Shown here: positions 20,612 to 28,919 of the stretch, in pieces
Position numbering within the stretch: the first letter of the stretch is position 1
Layout: each line of letters opens with the position of its first letter
Source of the DNA: Myxococcales bacterium
GTDB taxonomy: Bacteria > Myxococcota_A > Polyangia > Polyangiales > Polyangiaceae
DNA length: 64,000 nucleotides
NCBI GenBank assembly: GCA_016706225.1
Contig: JADJKB010000002.1
Coordinates: forward strand, 1 to 64,000
Reading direction: 5' to 3'
Program-made: the position numbers and the translations under genes
Notes under the pieces: model-generated
Seen by the model: only the letters and a program-made list of their open reading frames with translations
What the model was told of the DNA's origin: nothing
The model's database searches: none

Positions 20612-21597
20612 GGTTTTCCTCGGAGCTCCGCCGGCGCTTCTTCACTCTTGCGGGTCCACTCCACCCAACGACGCACTCCCTCCGCCAGGGCGATTTTCGG
20701 GGCGTAACCGAAGGCGGCAGCCGCCTTGGAGACGTCCGCGGAAGTGACGGAAACTTCACTCGCGCCGAGCTCGCCCAGAACGACATTGGCCGGTGCGCCG
20801 AGCTCCGCCGCAAGCAGCTCGATCAGACGCCGCACGAGCACGGGCTCACTGCGGCCGAGGTTGAAGGTGTCGAGGCCACGTGTGCGACGCACCCAATCGA
20901 TCGCACCCATCACGCCTTCCGCGATGTCGTCCACGTAGGTGAAGTCCCGCGCCGTGTCCTCGCCGTGCAGGCGGATCGGGCGCCCCGCCAGGATGTCGCG
21001 GGTGAACGAGGCCATGGCCATGTCGGGGCGGCCTCGCGGACCGTAGACGGTAAAAAATCGCGCCACGGCGACGGGGCTGCCGTGCAGGTGATGGAAGGCA
21101 TGCACCATCAGCTCCGCGCCGCGTTTGCTCGCGGCGTAGGGCGACAGCGGGGTCACCGCCGGGTCGTCTTCGCGGAAAGGCGGCTCGGCTCCGCCTCCAT
21201 AAACACTCGACGTCGAGGCGAACACGATCGGCACACCGCCGCGCGCGTGGCAGGCCTCGAGCACGAATAGCCCCCCGACCTCGTTGACCTCCACGTACGA
21301 GAGCGGATCATCGACGCTGGCCCGTACGCCAGCCCGAGCCGCGAGGTGCACGACCACGTCCGGGCGAGCGCGCTCGAAGGCCGCGTCGAGACCCGAGCGG
21401 TCCCGGACGTCCCCCTCGATCAATTCGTAGCGCTGATTTCGGCGGGCACTCTCCACGTTCCGCCGCTTCTGGGCCGGGTCGTAATAGGGATCGAAATTGT
21501 CGAAGCCAATGACCGAAAAACCTCGGGATAGAAGCTGATCTGCGACGTGTGAGCCGATGAACCCGGCGGCTCCTGTGACCAGCGCTCTGTCTGCCAT
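20608..21597 (-). CDS. NAD-dependent sugar-nucleotide epimerase, UDP-glucuronate 4-epimerase type
   Basis: A short-chain dehydrogenase/reductase of the extended class. Residues 1-15 hold the Rossmann signature (ALVTGAAGFIGSHVADQLL). Further on are FASTSSVYGGGAEPPF (catalytic Ser/Thr) and YAASKRGAELMVHAFHHLHG (YxxxK). The ARFFTVYGPRGRPDMAMASF and RDFTYVDDIAEGVMGAIDW blocks are typical of UDP-glucuronate/UDP-galacturonate epimerases. ATG 21597 gives 329 residues. It would fit with the ugd gene at 3 kb, whose product is UDP-glucuronate. The next gene overlaps it by four bases and is a flippase-like membrane protein. Substrate specificity among UDP-sugar epimerases cannot be fixed by reading. Confidence 0.85.
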   Translation of the reverse strand: MADRALVTGAAGFIGSHVADQLLSRGFSVIGFDNFDPYYDPAQKRRNVESARRNQRYELIEGDVRDRSGLDAAFERARPDVVVHLAARAGVRASVDDPLSYVEVNEVGGLFVLEACHARGGVPIVFASTSSVYGGGAEPPFREDDPAVTPLSPYAASKRGAELMVHAFHHLHGSPVAVARFFTVYGPRGRPDMAMASFTRDILAGRPIRLHGEDTARDFTYVDDIAEGVMGAIDWVRRTRGLDTFNLGRSEPVLVRRLIELLAAELGAPANVVLGELGASEVSVTSADVSKAAAAFGYAPKIALAEGVRRWVEWTRKSEEAPAELRGKP

Positions 21598-21684
21598 TTC
21601 GTCCACTCGGAGCCTTGCACAGGCCCGGGACACCCCGCCAGGTGCTTCTCGCACAGGGCAGCGTCCGCTAGCGTGTTCGGTCTG

Positions 21685-23331
21685 ATGCGACGATTCGGGA
21701 CGCCGCTCCTCCTCTCGTTCATGGTCGCACTCGCCCCGGCGCGTGCGCTTGCCCTCGAGCCCTGGTCCGACGACGACGGGCTGGGTGTGCCGACCCGGCA
21801 CGAGTTCGGCGACTACGGCCTGGAGGTCGGAGCCGAGTACCGCGCCAACTGGCTCTACGTGAAGCCCCTGGATCTCAGCGGCGTCAAACACCGCAACGCG
21901 AGCTTCATCGAGCATCGCCTGCGCCTCGACGCCAAGGTGGACTACGACGAAAAGGTCCGCTTCGTGATGAGCATCGACGGCCTCGATGGAACACTCTGGG
22001 GTGACAACGGCACCTTCGGCGACGACCCATCCCCCAACAGCGGCACCCGGGTTGCTGCGACCAACCCGAACAACGCCAAGCCCGGCATCGGGTACGTCGG
22101 CGGCGACGAGCTCGATCCGGACAGCTACGGCTACGTGCTGGTGCCCAGCGAGCCGCTCAAGCTGCGGCGCGCCTACGGAGAAATCATCACGCCCGTGGGG
22201 ATGCTGCGCATCGGGCGTCAGCCCACGACCGAGGGGGTGTCGCTCCTGGTGTCGGACGGAGACGGCCGCGCCAATCGTTTTGGCTACTCGAACGCCGGCG
22301 ACTCGACGGACCGCATCCTGTTCGCGACCAAACCCCTCGAGGGCTTGAAGGAAGAGAGCGCCCGCGACCGCTCGCGGGACCGCGGCCTATTTTTGGCGGC
22401 GTTCTACGACCGCGCCGCGTCCAAAGACATTCGGCTGTTTGGCGACGATCTGCATGGAGCCGGCGGCGCCGTACGCTTTCTGGACCCTCAGCCCACCCAC
22501 CGGACTCACCTCGAGCTGCAGGGTACTTACGCCCACCGCTGGGAGCGTTTCTACGACACCAGCGTCAACATCGTGGACGTGAAGGCCGTGGCAAAGATCG
22601 ATCGCCTCTCGGCAGGCATCGAAGGGGTCGGCATTTTTGGACGAACTCGCGAGGTGAGTGAGGCGTTGTCGCTGATCAACAACGACCCCATCGTCAGACA
22701 GCGGGTGGAGCAGTTCGGCGCCCGCGCGGTCGTACGCTGGGACGAACCGACGTGGACCGCCTATCTGGAGGCCGATCTCGCGACCGGCGACCACAACCCG
22801 AACCCGGGCTCCGCGCTGACTCAGCTCTTGTTCGCAGAGGACAACAACGTCGGCCTCTTGATGTTCGAGCGTATCCTGGCCTTCGAGTCAGCGCGCTCGG
22901 CAGCCGCCGGGGTGGTGCTGCTCCGACGCATCGGGGCCGACACGTTCCCCGCCGAGCGGGTGGACACCGAGGGCTCCTTCACCAACGCCGTCGCGCTGTT
23001 TCCGCAGTTCGACTACCGGCCCCACAAGAACGTGCTGCTGCGCTCCGGGGTGTTGATGGCATGGGCGCCGGCCGGCACCGTCGACCCCACCGAAAGCTTG
23101 AAGGCACGGGACGGCGCCAGTGTCGAAGACGACCTCGTCAACTACCACGGCGGCAAACCCGGCCATTTCTACGGGGCGGAGCTCGACGGGCGCTTTCAGT
23201 GGAAGTACCTCGACCACTTCCTGTTCGACCTGGAGGGGGCGGTGCTCTTCCCCGGCGACGCCTTCAACGACGAGAACAACCAGGCCGTGCGCAGTGTGCT
23301 GATCCAGGGCCGCACCACCTTCGTGTTCTAA
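21685..23331 (+). CDS. outer-membrane porin-like beta-barrel protein
   Basis: ATG 21685 gives MRRFGTPLLLSFMVALAPAR ending ALALE, a Sec signal peptide. The mature part of about 525 residues is rich in alternating aromatic/hydrophobic strands: GLEVGAEYRANWLYVKPLDL, SFIEHRLRLDAKVDYDEKVR, LRRAYGEIITPVGMLRIGRQ. It ends RSVLIQGRTTFVF, with the C-terminal Phe recognised by the Bam machinery. Large loops carry Asp/Asn-rich stretches. The layout suggests a 16- to 18-strand barrel of the general porin or alginate-export-like type. The lipoprotein gene follows within 11 bases and probably forms a pair with it. The cargo is unknown. An upstream GTG at 21673 would add four residues. Confidence 0.7.
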   Translation: MRRFGTPLLLSFMVALAPARALALEPWSDDDGLGVPTRHEFGDYGLEVGAEYRANWLYVKPLDLSGVKHRNASFIEHRLRLDAKVDYDEKVRFVMSIDGLDGTLWGDNGTFGDDPSPNSGTRVAATNPNNAKPGIGYVGGDELDPDSYGYVLVPSEPLKLRRAYGEIITPVGMLRIGRQPTTEGVSLLVSDGDGRANRFGYSNAGDSTDRILFATKPLEGLKEESARDRSRDRGLFLAAFYDRAASKDIRLFGDDLHGAGGAVRFLDPQPTHRTHLELQGTYAHRWERFYDTSVNIVDVKAVAKIDRLSAGIEGVGIFGRTREVSEALSLINNDPIVRQRVEQFGARAVVRWDEPTWTAYLEADLATGDHNPNPGSALTQLLFAEDNNVGLLMFERILAFESARSAAAGVVLLRRIGADTFPAERVDTEGSFTNAVALFPQFDYRPHKNVLLRSGVLMAWAPAGTVDPTESLKARDGASVEDDLVNYHGGKPGHFYGAELDGRFQWKYLDHFLFDLEGAVLFPGDAFNDENNQAVRSVLIQGRTTFVF

Positions 23332-23342
23332 GGAGAATGGAG

Positions 23343-24458
23343 ATGCTCTCACTTCGCTCGGCATTCTTCCTCGGGGGTCTCGCCCTGGTTGCGTCCGCCT
23401 GCCAGGAGTTCGATCCGCCACCCAAGGCAAGCGTCGAGGGGCTCGACAACGGCGTCATGACGATCGCGCCCGACGCGCCCTTCGTCGTCAATTTCTCCGA
23501 GCCCATCGTCAAGAACTCGCTGCGGGTGAAGCTGGTCAAGGCCGTGATGGATCCGGAAGAGAACCTGCTCGACGAGCAAGATCCGCCGGACCTCGAGGGG
23601 TTCAAGAAGAACACCCTGGTGGAGTTTGATGGCAAGGCTCCCGAGGACGAAGAGCGCTCCTACGGCGGAACCTTCGATTTCACCGAAACACGCCTGAGCA
23701 TCGATCCAACGAAGGCGTTCTCGATCGCGACTCCGTACCTGTTCCTGGTGGAGCCGGGCCTCGAGGACCTCGACGGTCACGCCACCGTTCCGCGAAACCG
23801 TTCGCCCTTCGTGTACCAGCTGGAGGGCGGAGGGAAGACCGCGCTGCCGACGGGTTATTACTACTTCCTGATGAACGTCGACTTCCTGGCGGTGCAGATC
23901 CAGGTCTTTGCCTACATGGTCGTCGACCCCGAGACCGGCGCCTGGCGCGCGAACTTCACCAACGGCAACCGGCTTCCAGCGCTCAACAAGCGTCCCGGAT
24001 GCCCGTCCAGTTGCCCGACGGACACACCAATCTGTGCACTCGTGCCCAGCCCTCGCTGCGCGAAGCCGAGCGAGAAACAAACCGCGCTCGAGCAGTACGT
24101 GGATTTTCTGCCCGAGACCGATCCGCCGAACGGTTACTTCTTCATCGCCGACGGGTTCGCGCGCGACGAGGCGAACCAGACCACCGCCTTCGGCACGGCG
24201 CCGTTCTTGATCGAGGTGACCGTAGGCTCGGGAGGCATCCTGGTCGACGCGGAGAACACCCGCATCAGCGGCGTGTTCCGGCATCACGACGATGACCGCT
24301 GGCGCGGCACCGGCAGCCTCAGCGTCGAGGCCGTGAAGCTGAACGGAGTCGGCAAAGATCCGACCAAGGGCACCTTCGAAGCCATGTCACTCACGGCGGA
24401 CGAGGTGAAGATCGTCGAGAGCTACGGCTTTCCGATCCCGACGTTCCTCGAAAAGTGA
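23343..24458 (+). CDS. lipoprotein with SbsA-type Ig-like domain, paired with the porin-like gene
   Basis: The signal peptide MLSLRSAFFLGGLALVASAC has a lipobox. ATG 23343 sits seven bases after AGGAG; an ATG six bases earlier is too close to that site. Residues about 30-110 form a bacterial Ig-like (Big_5/SbsA) domain: IAPDAPFVVNFSEPIVKNSL. The rest of about 250 residues is beta-rich and carries a Cys cluster, CPSSCPTDTPICALVPSPRC, near residue 220. There is no catalytic motif. Eleven bases separate it from the barrel gene, so they are likely co-transcribed, and the lipoprotein may sit with the barrel at the outer membrane. It converges with gspC across 12 bases. Confidence 0.65.
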   Translation: MLSLRSAFFLGGLALVASACQEFDPPPKASVEGLDNGVMTIAPDAPFVVNFSEPIVKNSLRVKLVKAVMDPEENLLDEQDPPDLEGFKKNTLVEFDGKAPEDEERSYGGTFDFTETRLSIDPTKAFSIATPYLFLVEPGLEDLDGHATVPRNRSPFVYQLEGGGKTALPTGYYYFLMNVDFLAVQIQVFAYMVVDPETGAWRANFTNGNRLPALNKRPGCPSSCPTDTPICALVPSPRCAKPSEKQTALEQYVDFLPETDPPNGYFFIADGFARDEANQTTAFGTAPFLIEVTVGSGGILVDAENTRISGVFRHHDDDRWRGTGSLSVEAVKLNGVGKDPTKGTFEAMSLTADEVKIVESYGFPIPTFLEK

Positions 24459-24470
24459 TCGAGCGCCGAG

Positions 24471-25460
24471 CTACCTGACCGTCACTCGGAGCGAGAACGC
24501 TTCACCCTGACGCTCGAGCTTCGCGATCAAGCGGTCTTTCTCCCGGGCTCGACCGAGGGCACCAACCAGCGCCTCCAGGTCGCGTGCGGGGGTGTCGTCG
24601 ATGCTGAGCACGCGGTCGCCGGTCTCGACCCCCAGGCGCTCCAGCAGCGAATCGGTGCGGACTTCACCCAGCTCGAAACCCACCACCTGGTCTTGGTCGC
24701 GCACGGGTTCAATCTTGACGCCCGCGAGCAGGCTGCCCGCCTGTGAGTAGATGGCGGAGACGAGCCCGCGATCGACGGCGAACTCGCTCTCACTCAGCTT
24801 CTCGATGCCGTTGATCATCTCGCCGCTCAGCCGCCAGGGTTTCTCTGCTCTGAGCTCGTCGGGCAGGCGGTGGCGGCGTCTTTTCGGCGTGCCTTCGTCG
24901 GCCTCGGCGGCTTCCCGCGCTCCAAAAAGCATGGCTGCGGCGCAGCGGCCTCCGCCACCTGCCAGCCAGACGCGATCCCATTCGATCTTCACGACTCGCA
25001 TGCCGCCGATGCTCTCGCCGACACGACGGATCACGGCGCGCTCTCCGGCGGCGGGTGAGAGGGAGGCGAACGCCCAGGTTGGATCGTCGGACTCGGTGAT
25101 CAGGCGCACCTCGACGCCGGAACAGGCACCGCGTGCCGGCTTCTCGCGCACGCGCGGCGCAGTGGGTTTGGCATCGGCCAGGGGCAGATTCGTCGCCGCG
25201 ATGGCATCGGCGGGCGGAGCGCTCGGCGCCGCGCGAGCGCTGGGGCTCGCGCTCTTCTGCTCGGCGAGGGCGGCCTCCCCGCGCTCGGAGATCAACCCCG
25301 CGAGGGCCCCGAGGCCGCGAGGCTCCGGCGGCGCGGACGCGGCGCTCGCGCTCGTGGTCGCCGCGACGGCAGCGTGGCGATCCCGCGCGAGATACAGACC
25401 GCCAGCGATCAGCGGAATGGCAGCCAGCGCGACCGCACGAACGGCGGCATCGCGATCCAT
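24471..25460 (-). CDS. gspC: type II secretion GspC-like protein with PDZ domain
   Basis: The N-terminus has one membrane helix (VRAVALAAIPLIAGGLYLAR, about residues 7-26) and then an Ala/Pro-rich linker. Residues about 110-180 match the GspC homology region: FASLSPAAGERAVIRRVGES followed by WDRVWLAGGGGRCAAAML. The C-terminal PDZ-like domain is VGFELGEVRTDSLLERLGVE then TGDRVLSIDDTPARDLEALV. GspC links the inner-membrane platform to the secretin and helps select substrates. No other gsp gene is in the window, so it is encoded apart from the main cluster. It is 329 residues, within the family range. The alternative, a PDZ protein of another pathway, is less likely given the homology region. 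Confidence 0.75.
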   Translation of the reverse strand: MDRDAAVRAVALAAIPLIAGGLYLARDRHAAVAATTSASAASAPPEPRGLGALAGLISERGEAALAEQKSASPSARAAPSAPPADAIAATNLPLADAKPTAPRVREKPARGACSGVEVRLITESDDPTWAFASLSPAAGERAVIRRVGESIGGMRVVKIEWDRVWLAGGGGRCAAAMLFGAREAAEADEGTPKRRRHRLPDELRAEKPWRLSGEMINGIEKLSESEFAVDRGLVSAIYSQAGSLLAGVKIEPVRDQDQVVGFELGEVRTDSLLERLGVETGDRVLSIDDTPARDLEALVGALGRAREKDRLIAKLERQGEAFSLRVTVR

Positions 25461-25590
25461 GAACGGTGCTCCGTAGCGAGCCGCGTGCCAGCGGCGAGAT
25501 CGGGGTGTTTCTGGGGGTTTGTTGGGCAGGCTCGTGCAGATTTGTCAGCGCACACGACCGCAGCGAGCGCGCGCCTGCCAAGTTGTCATC

Positions 25591-26547
25591 TCATTTCGAG
25601 ACGTCGTCGGTCACAGCGTTCGCGTCGGCGCAGCAGCGAAATCCGGTCGAATAGTCGTGATAGTCGAAGGGGTGGCCGCCGGTTCGGTATTCACAGCCCT
25701 CGCCGTTCTGGAAGGTGTCCATGAAGAAGCCGCCGAAGAACGTGCCCGCCGGATCGTTCACCCACTCGTGCTGGTTCCCGACCATGTCGTAGACACCGTA
25801 CTCGTTGCTGCACGACGAAAACGCGCCGGTGGGCGCCGTCGTGTTCGCCAGTTCGAGCAGGCGTTTGTCGTTCATGAAGCGCGGGTGCCACATCAGTTTT
25901 TCGTCGAGCGGATCGAGCGGATCCTTCTTCCACAAGATCGGCACCGGGTGTCGGTCGAGAACCTTGAAGCGATCGTTGCAGACGTTGGCCCGCCGGGTGT
26001 TGCCATAGGGGTACCGCGTCAGCTTCGGACCTCGGCACGCCAGCACCCACTCGTCGATCTCACACAGGCGTTTGCCAGCGTTGGCGCAGGCAGCGGCCGC
26101 CTGTTTGCCGCTGATGTAACCTTGTGAGCGCACAGCCTTCACACTCCGCGCGCGCACCTCCTTTTCGATCCCGTCCACGTTCTGATTGAACGGGTGCGGC
26201 GCGGTCGAGCCGTCGGCCTTCACACGCAGCAGCGACGCTTCATAGCGGTCGATGCAGTAGGGCCCTTGGTTGCGGTGAACGAGGGTCATGCCCTCGGGGC
26301 ACTTGGGCTCGGGTGTGGCGGGGGGCGGCGCGGAGGGTTGCGCTTCGATCGGTTTGTTTGCGGGGGTGGGCTCGGAGCGCGGCAGAGATGCGGGAGCCGC
26401 AGGCGTTCGCACCGGGCCCGCGCGCGGCTCCCGCTCGGACCGCGGAGTGGGCTCCGACGCCGTGGGCGAGGCAGCCCCCGCTCCCACCGCCGGCGCACAC
26501 GCCCACACGAGCGGGAGCGGCAACCAGACTAAGAGAGCTCTTCCCAT
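25591..26547 (-). CDS. lipoprotein with SUMF1 / formylglycine-generating-enzyme-like fold
   Basis: The signal peptide MGRALLVWLPLPLVWAC has a lipobox. An Ala/Pro linker (residues about 20-75) leads to the SUMF1-type domain: CPEGMTLVHRNQGPYCIDRY, CANAGKRLCEIDEWVLACRG, VYDMVGNQHEWVNDPAG and DYHDYSTGFRCCAD. True FGEs use a Cys pair near the C-terminus to make formylglycine; I cannot match that pair with confidence, and most secreted SUMF1-fold proteins are binding or structural. The start overlaps the 3' end of the upstream lysine-dehydrogenase-like gene by 19 bases, suggesting coupled translation. The role is unknown. Confidence 0.75.
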   Translation of the reverse strand: MGRALLVWLPLPLVWACAPAVGAGAASPTASEPTPRSEREPRAGPVRTPAAPASLPRSEPTPANKPIEAQPSAPPPATPEPKCPEGMTLVHRNQGPYCIDRYEASLLRVKADGSTAPHPFNQNVDGIEKEVRARSVKAVRSQGYISGKQAAAACANAGKRLCEIDEWVLACRGPKLTRYPYGNTRRANVCNDRFKVLDRHPVPILWKKDPLDPLDEKLMWHPRFMNDKRLLELANTTAPTGAFSSCSNEYGVYDMVGNQHEWVNDPAGTFFGGFFMDTFQNGEGCEYRTGGHPFDYHDYSTGFRCCADANAVTDDVSK

Positions 26548-27701
26548 CGCTCCTTCACGTCGATGCCGCGAGCGCGCACCGCGCCCAGGAACGACTCCAG
26601 CGGCACGGCGAGCTCCCCGGGCAACACCCCGCGTTTTCGCACCGCGCCGGCGCCCAGCATGTAGGCCACCGCGGCGGCCGGGTACGAGGTGGTCCGTGCC
26701 ATGGCGCTGTGGCCGGTCTTGGGGTCGTGGCGATCGATGACCTCGTAGGTCAGGCGCTTGGACTTGCCGTTCTTCTTTCCGTCGACGATCACCCGGACCA
26801 GAGCGACGTCCGTGTCGTCATCGTGCAGCGATTGCTCCAGTAGTTTTTCGGTGAACTCCCGCGGGACCACGCCGTCCACCGGTTTCTCGGACAGGAGCCC
26901 GATGGCGTGCATGCCGGCGAAGGCGGCGCAGTGGCCTGGATAACGCAGGGTTTTGTAGTCGATGTTCCTGACCTTGTCCTTGAGCGTGCGGGGCAACGTC
27001 GACGAGCCGCCGGAGGTGTTGAACGCCTCCAGCGTGCCGTAGGGATACGGGAACTCGACGGTCTCGACCTCGGTCAGCGACGGGATGCGAACGATCTTCC
27101 CGTCGCGCAGCGCCTCCGCGGGCTCGAGGTACTCGTTCGTGAGTCCGCGCACGGCGAACAGGAGTTTGTAGTTGAGCGGGGGTTTCGGGTGGGCCGGCAG
27201 CCCGCCGACGCGGATCTTCACACTCTCCGCCACGTCCATGCGCTCGACCCCGAAGGCCGCAAACAGACACGCCATGCCCGGCGCGAGCCCACAGTCGGGG
27301 ACGATGGTCACGCCGCGACGCTCGGCGTCCTCGCACATCTGGAGTTGCCTCTCGACGACGAAGAGGTTCCCGCCGAGATCACACATGTGGCACTTGGCGT
27401 CGATTGCCGCGCGGGTGAGCACTTCGTTGTAGCGATAGTCGGAGCTCGACAGCATCACGTCGAAGCCGTCCAGCAGACGCACGAGGCCTGACGTCTCGCT
27501 CAGGTCGTAGCGCTGCGCGTCGATCTTGGTCGTGGCTTCTGGCGAGGTCTCCCGCAGCAGCTTGCTGACCTCGTGCTCCGCCACGGCGAGCGCGTCGGCG
27601 TCGCGATCGACCAGGCGTACGACCTCGACCCCTGGCTGGCGCGCGAGATCCCACGCCGCCGCACGACCCATTCTGCCTGCCCCGAGGACCATTGCCCGCA
27701 T
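26529..27701 (-). CDS. saccharopine dehydrogenase family protein, lysine 6-dehydrogenase type
   Basis: The 390-residue protein has an N-terminal Rossmann domain (MRAMVLGAGRMGRAAAWDLA; GxGxxG) and the family block CHMCDLGGNLFVVERQLQM, followed by TIVPDCGLAPGMACLFAAFG. The C-terminal domain includes LPAHPKPPLNYKLLFAVRGL, FNTSGGSSTLPRTL and YKTLRYPGHCAAFAGM. These features fit L-lysine 6-dehydrogenase (LysDH), which deaminates the epsilon-amino group of lysine to give piperideine-6-carboxylate, or a related carboxynorspermidine/saccharopine reductase. The aldehyde dehydrogenase at 28.9 kb would be the logical next enzyme of lysine degradation. Translation starts at ATG 27701; the stop lies 19 bases inside the next gene. 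Confidence 0.8.
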   Translation of the reverse strand: MRAMVLGAGRMGRAAAWDLARQPGVEVVRLVDRDADALAVAEHEVSKLLRETSPEATTKIDAQRYDLSETSGLVRLLDGFDVMLSSSDYRYNEVLTRAAIDAKCHMCDLGGNLFVVERQLQMCEDAERRGVTIVPDCGLAPGMACLFAAFGVERMDVAESVKIRVGGLPAHPKPPLNYKLLFAVRGLTNEYLEPAEALRDGKIVRIPSLTEVETVEFPYPYGTLEAFNTSGGSSTLPRTLKDKVRNIDYKTLRYPGHCAAFAGMHAIGLLSEKPVDGVVPREFTEKLLEQSLHDDDTDVALVRVIVDGKKNGKSKRLTYEVIDRHDPKTGHSAMARTTSYPAAAVAYMLGAGAVRKRGVLPGELAVPLESFLGAVRARGIDVKERWEELS

Positions 27702-27752
27702 GGCCGACGTGTCTAGCTCTGCGGGCGGGGATTTACCACCGCGGCGAGCGAC

Positions 27753-28688
27753 TCAGGGGCAGACGGTAACGCTCGGACTGTTCACACAGTCGTAGTCGCT
27801 GCAATCCACGTAGCCGTCACCGTCGTTGTCCTTGCCGTCGCTGCAGGCGGTGTTGTTGTTCTCGGGACCCGGTGTGCCCTTGCAGAACGTGACGCTCGGG
27901 CTCTTGCTGCATGAAAAATCCTTGCAGTCGATGAACCCGTCGCCGTCGTTGTCCTTGCCGTCGCTGCAGGTCTGATTGGTATCTTCCGTCGTTGCGACGG
28001 TGCCACCCGAACCACCGGCGCCGCTCGTGCCACCGGAGCCGCTCGTGCCACCCGCGCCGCTCGTGCCACCCGCGCCGCTCGTGCCACCGGAGCCGCTCGT
28101 GCCACCCGCGCCGCTCGTGCCACCCGAGCCGCTCGTGCCACCCGCGCCGCTCGTGCCGCCCGCGCCGCTCGTGCCGCCCGCACCGCTCGTGCCGCCCGCA
28201 CCACCCGCGCCACCCGCGCCCCCGCTCCCGCCATCACACAGGCCGCCCTGCTGGTATGCGGTGTACGCGCTCTTGCACCCCGTCTCTGGATCACTGCTCT
28301 TCTTGTAGGCGTCGAGCGCGGCGCCGCACTCCGCCTTGAAGCTGGCTTCCGCGGCGTCGCAACACGCACCGAGCTCGGCGCAGGCACCCCCGGAGGTACC
28401 GCCGCTGCCACCCGCGCCGGAAGTACCTCCCCCACCACACATACCCGCCTGCGAGTAACTCTGCTTGGCGTTCGTGCAGGCCGCCGCGGCGTTCGCCGAG
28501 CCTTGAAACTGCGTCGCCTGATCGTGACACTGCTGGTTCTGGGCGGCGTCGGCGATGTCGTCGCAGCACGCGTGAAGTGCGTCGCACTCTCCGCCCGCCG
28601 GCAGCGCCCCACCACTGCCAGCGCTGCTGCAAGCAACGGCAACCAACGCCGAAAGGATCAGACCGAGCTCGTGCGAAAAACGGAACAT
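27753..28688 (-). CDS. lipoprotein with GGTSGA repeats and two Asp-rich calcium-type repeats
   Basis: ATG 28688 gives MFRFSHELGLILSALVAVAC, a lipobox signal peptide. Two Cys-containing helical segments follow (CDALHACCDDIADAAQNQQC and CAELGACCDAAEASFKAECG), then ten GGTSG[AS] hexapeptides. The C-terminus has two copies of a CSDGKDNDGDG[FY][IV]DC motif, which resembles thrombospondin type-3 or EF-hand-like calcium loops, each followed by a short Cys loop. The protein is probably anchored at the surface with a flexible spacer holding the calcium repeats away from the membrane. The function is unknown. An ATG 36 bases upstream is possible but would blunt the signal peptide. Confidence 0.65.
   Translation of the reverse strand: MFRFSHELGLILSALVAVACSSAGSGGALPAGGECDALHACCDDIADAAQNQQCHDQATQFQGSANAAAACTNAKQSYSQAGMCGGGGTSGAGGSGGTSGGACAELGACCDAAEASFKAECGAALDAYKKSSDPETGCKSAYTAYQQGGLCDGGSGGAGGAGGAGGTSGAGGTSGAGGTSGAGGTSGSGGTSGAGGTSGSGGTSGAGGTSGAGGTSGSGGTSGAGGSGGTVATTEDTNQTCSDGKDNDGDGFIDCKDFSCSKSPSVTFCKGTPGPENNNTACSDGKDNDGDGYVDCSDYDCVNSPSVTVCP
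28017..28196 (-). repeat. tandem 18-bp repeat, ten units, coding for GGTSG[AS]
   Basis: Ten contiguous 18-base units encode the hexapeptide GGTSGA (seven times) or GGTSGS (three times) within the lipoprotein gene. Unit sequences differ at only a few positions, so slippage or recombination could change copy number. Confidence 0.9.
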
Positions 28689-28919
28689 TGCAGCTTCTTC
28701 CGGGCAGCGTGGCGCCATGAGCAAAAGGGCGGGTTTCGTACGCCAGCCCAGGGCATTTCTTCCCAGACCAAGGGCGTGGGTGCAATGCGGTCAGCGAGCG
28801 CAGCTGCGCTCGCCAAGCACTCGCCCGCGGGCACGCCGCAGCCGGAAATACCTCGAAAATCCCCGCCGTACCCGGCCTCGACTTGCACGCCCTGGCCGTC
28901 CATCGCATGTCCCCGCCCC

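Noticed and set aside
25591..26547. Bona fide sulfatase-modifying enzyme
   Set aside because: No sulfatase is nearby and the catalytic Cys pair could not be matched, so only the fold is claimed.
28017..28196. CRISPR array
   Set aside because: The units are contiguous 18-base coding repeats without spacers and lie in frame in a lipoprotein gene.
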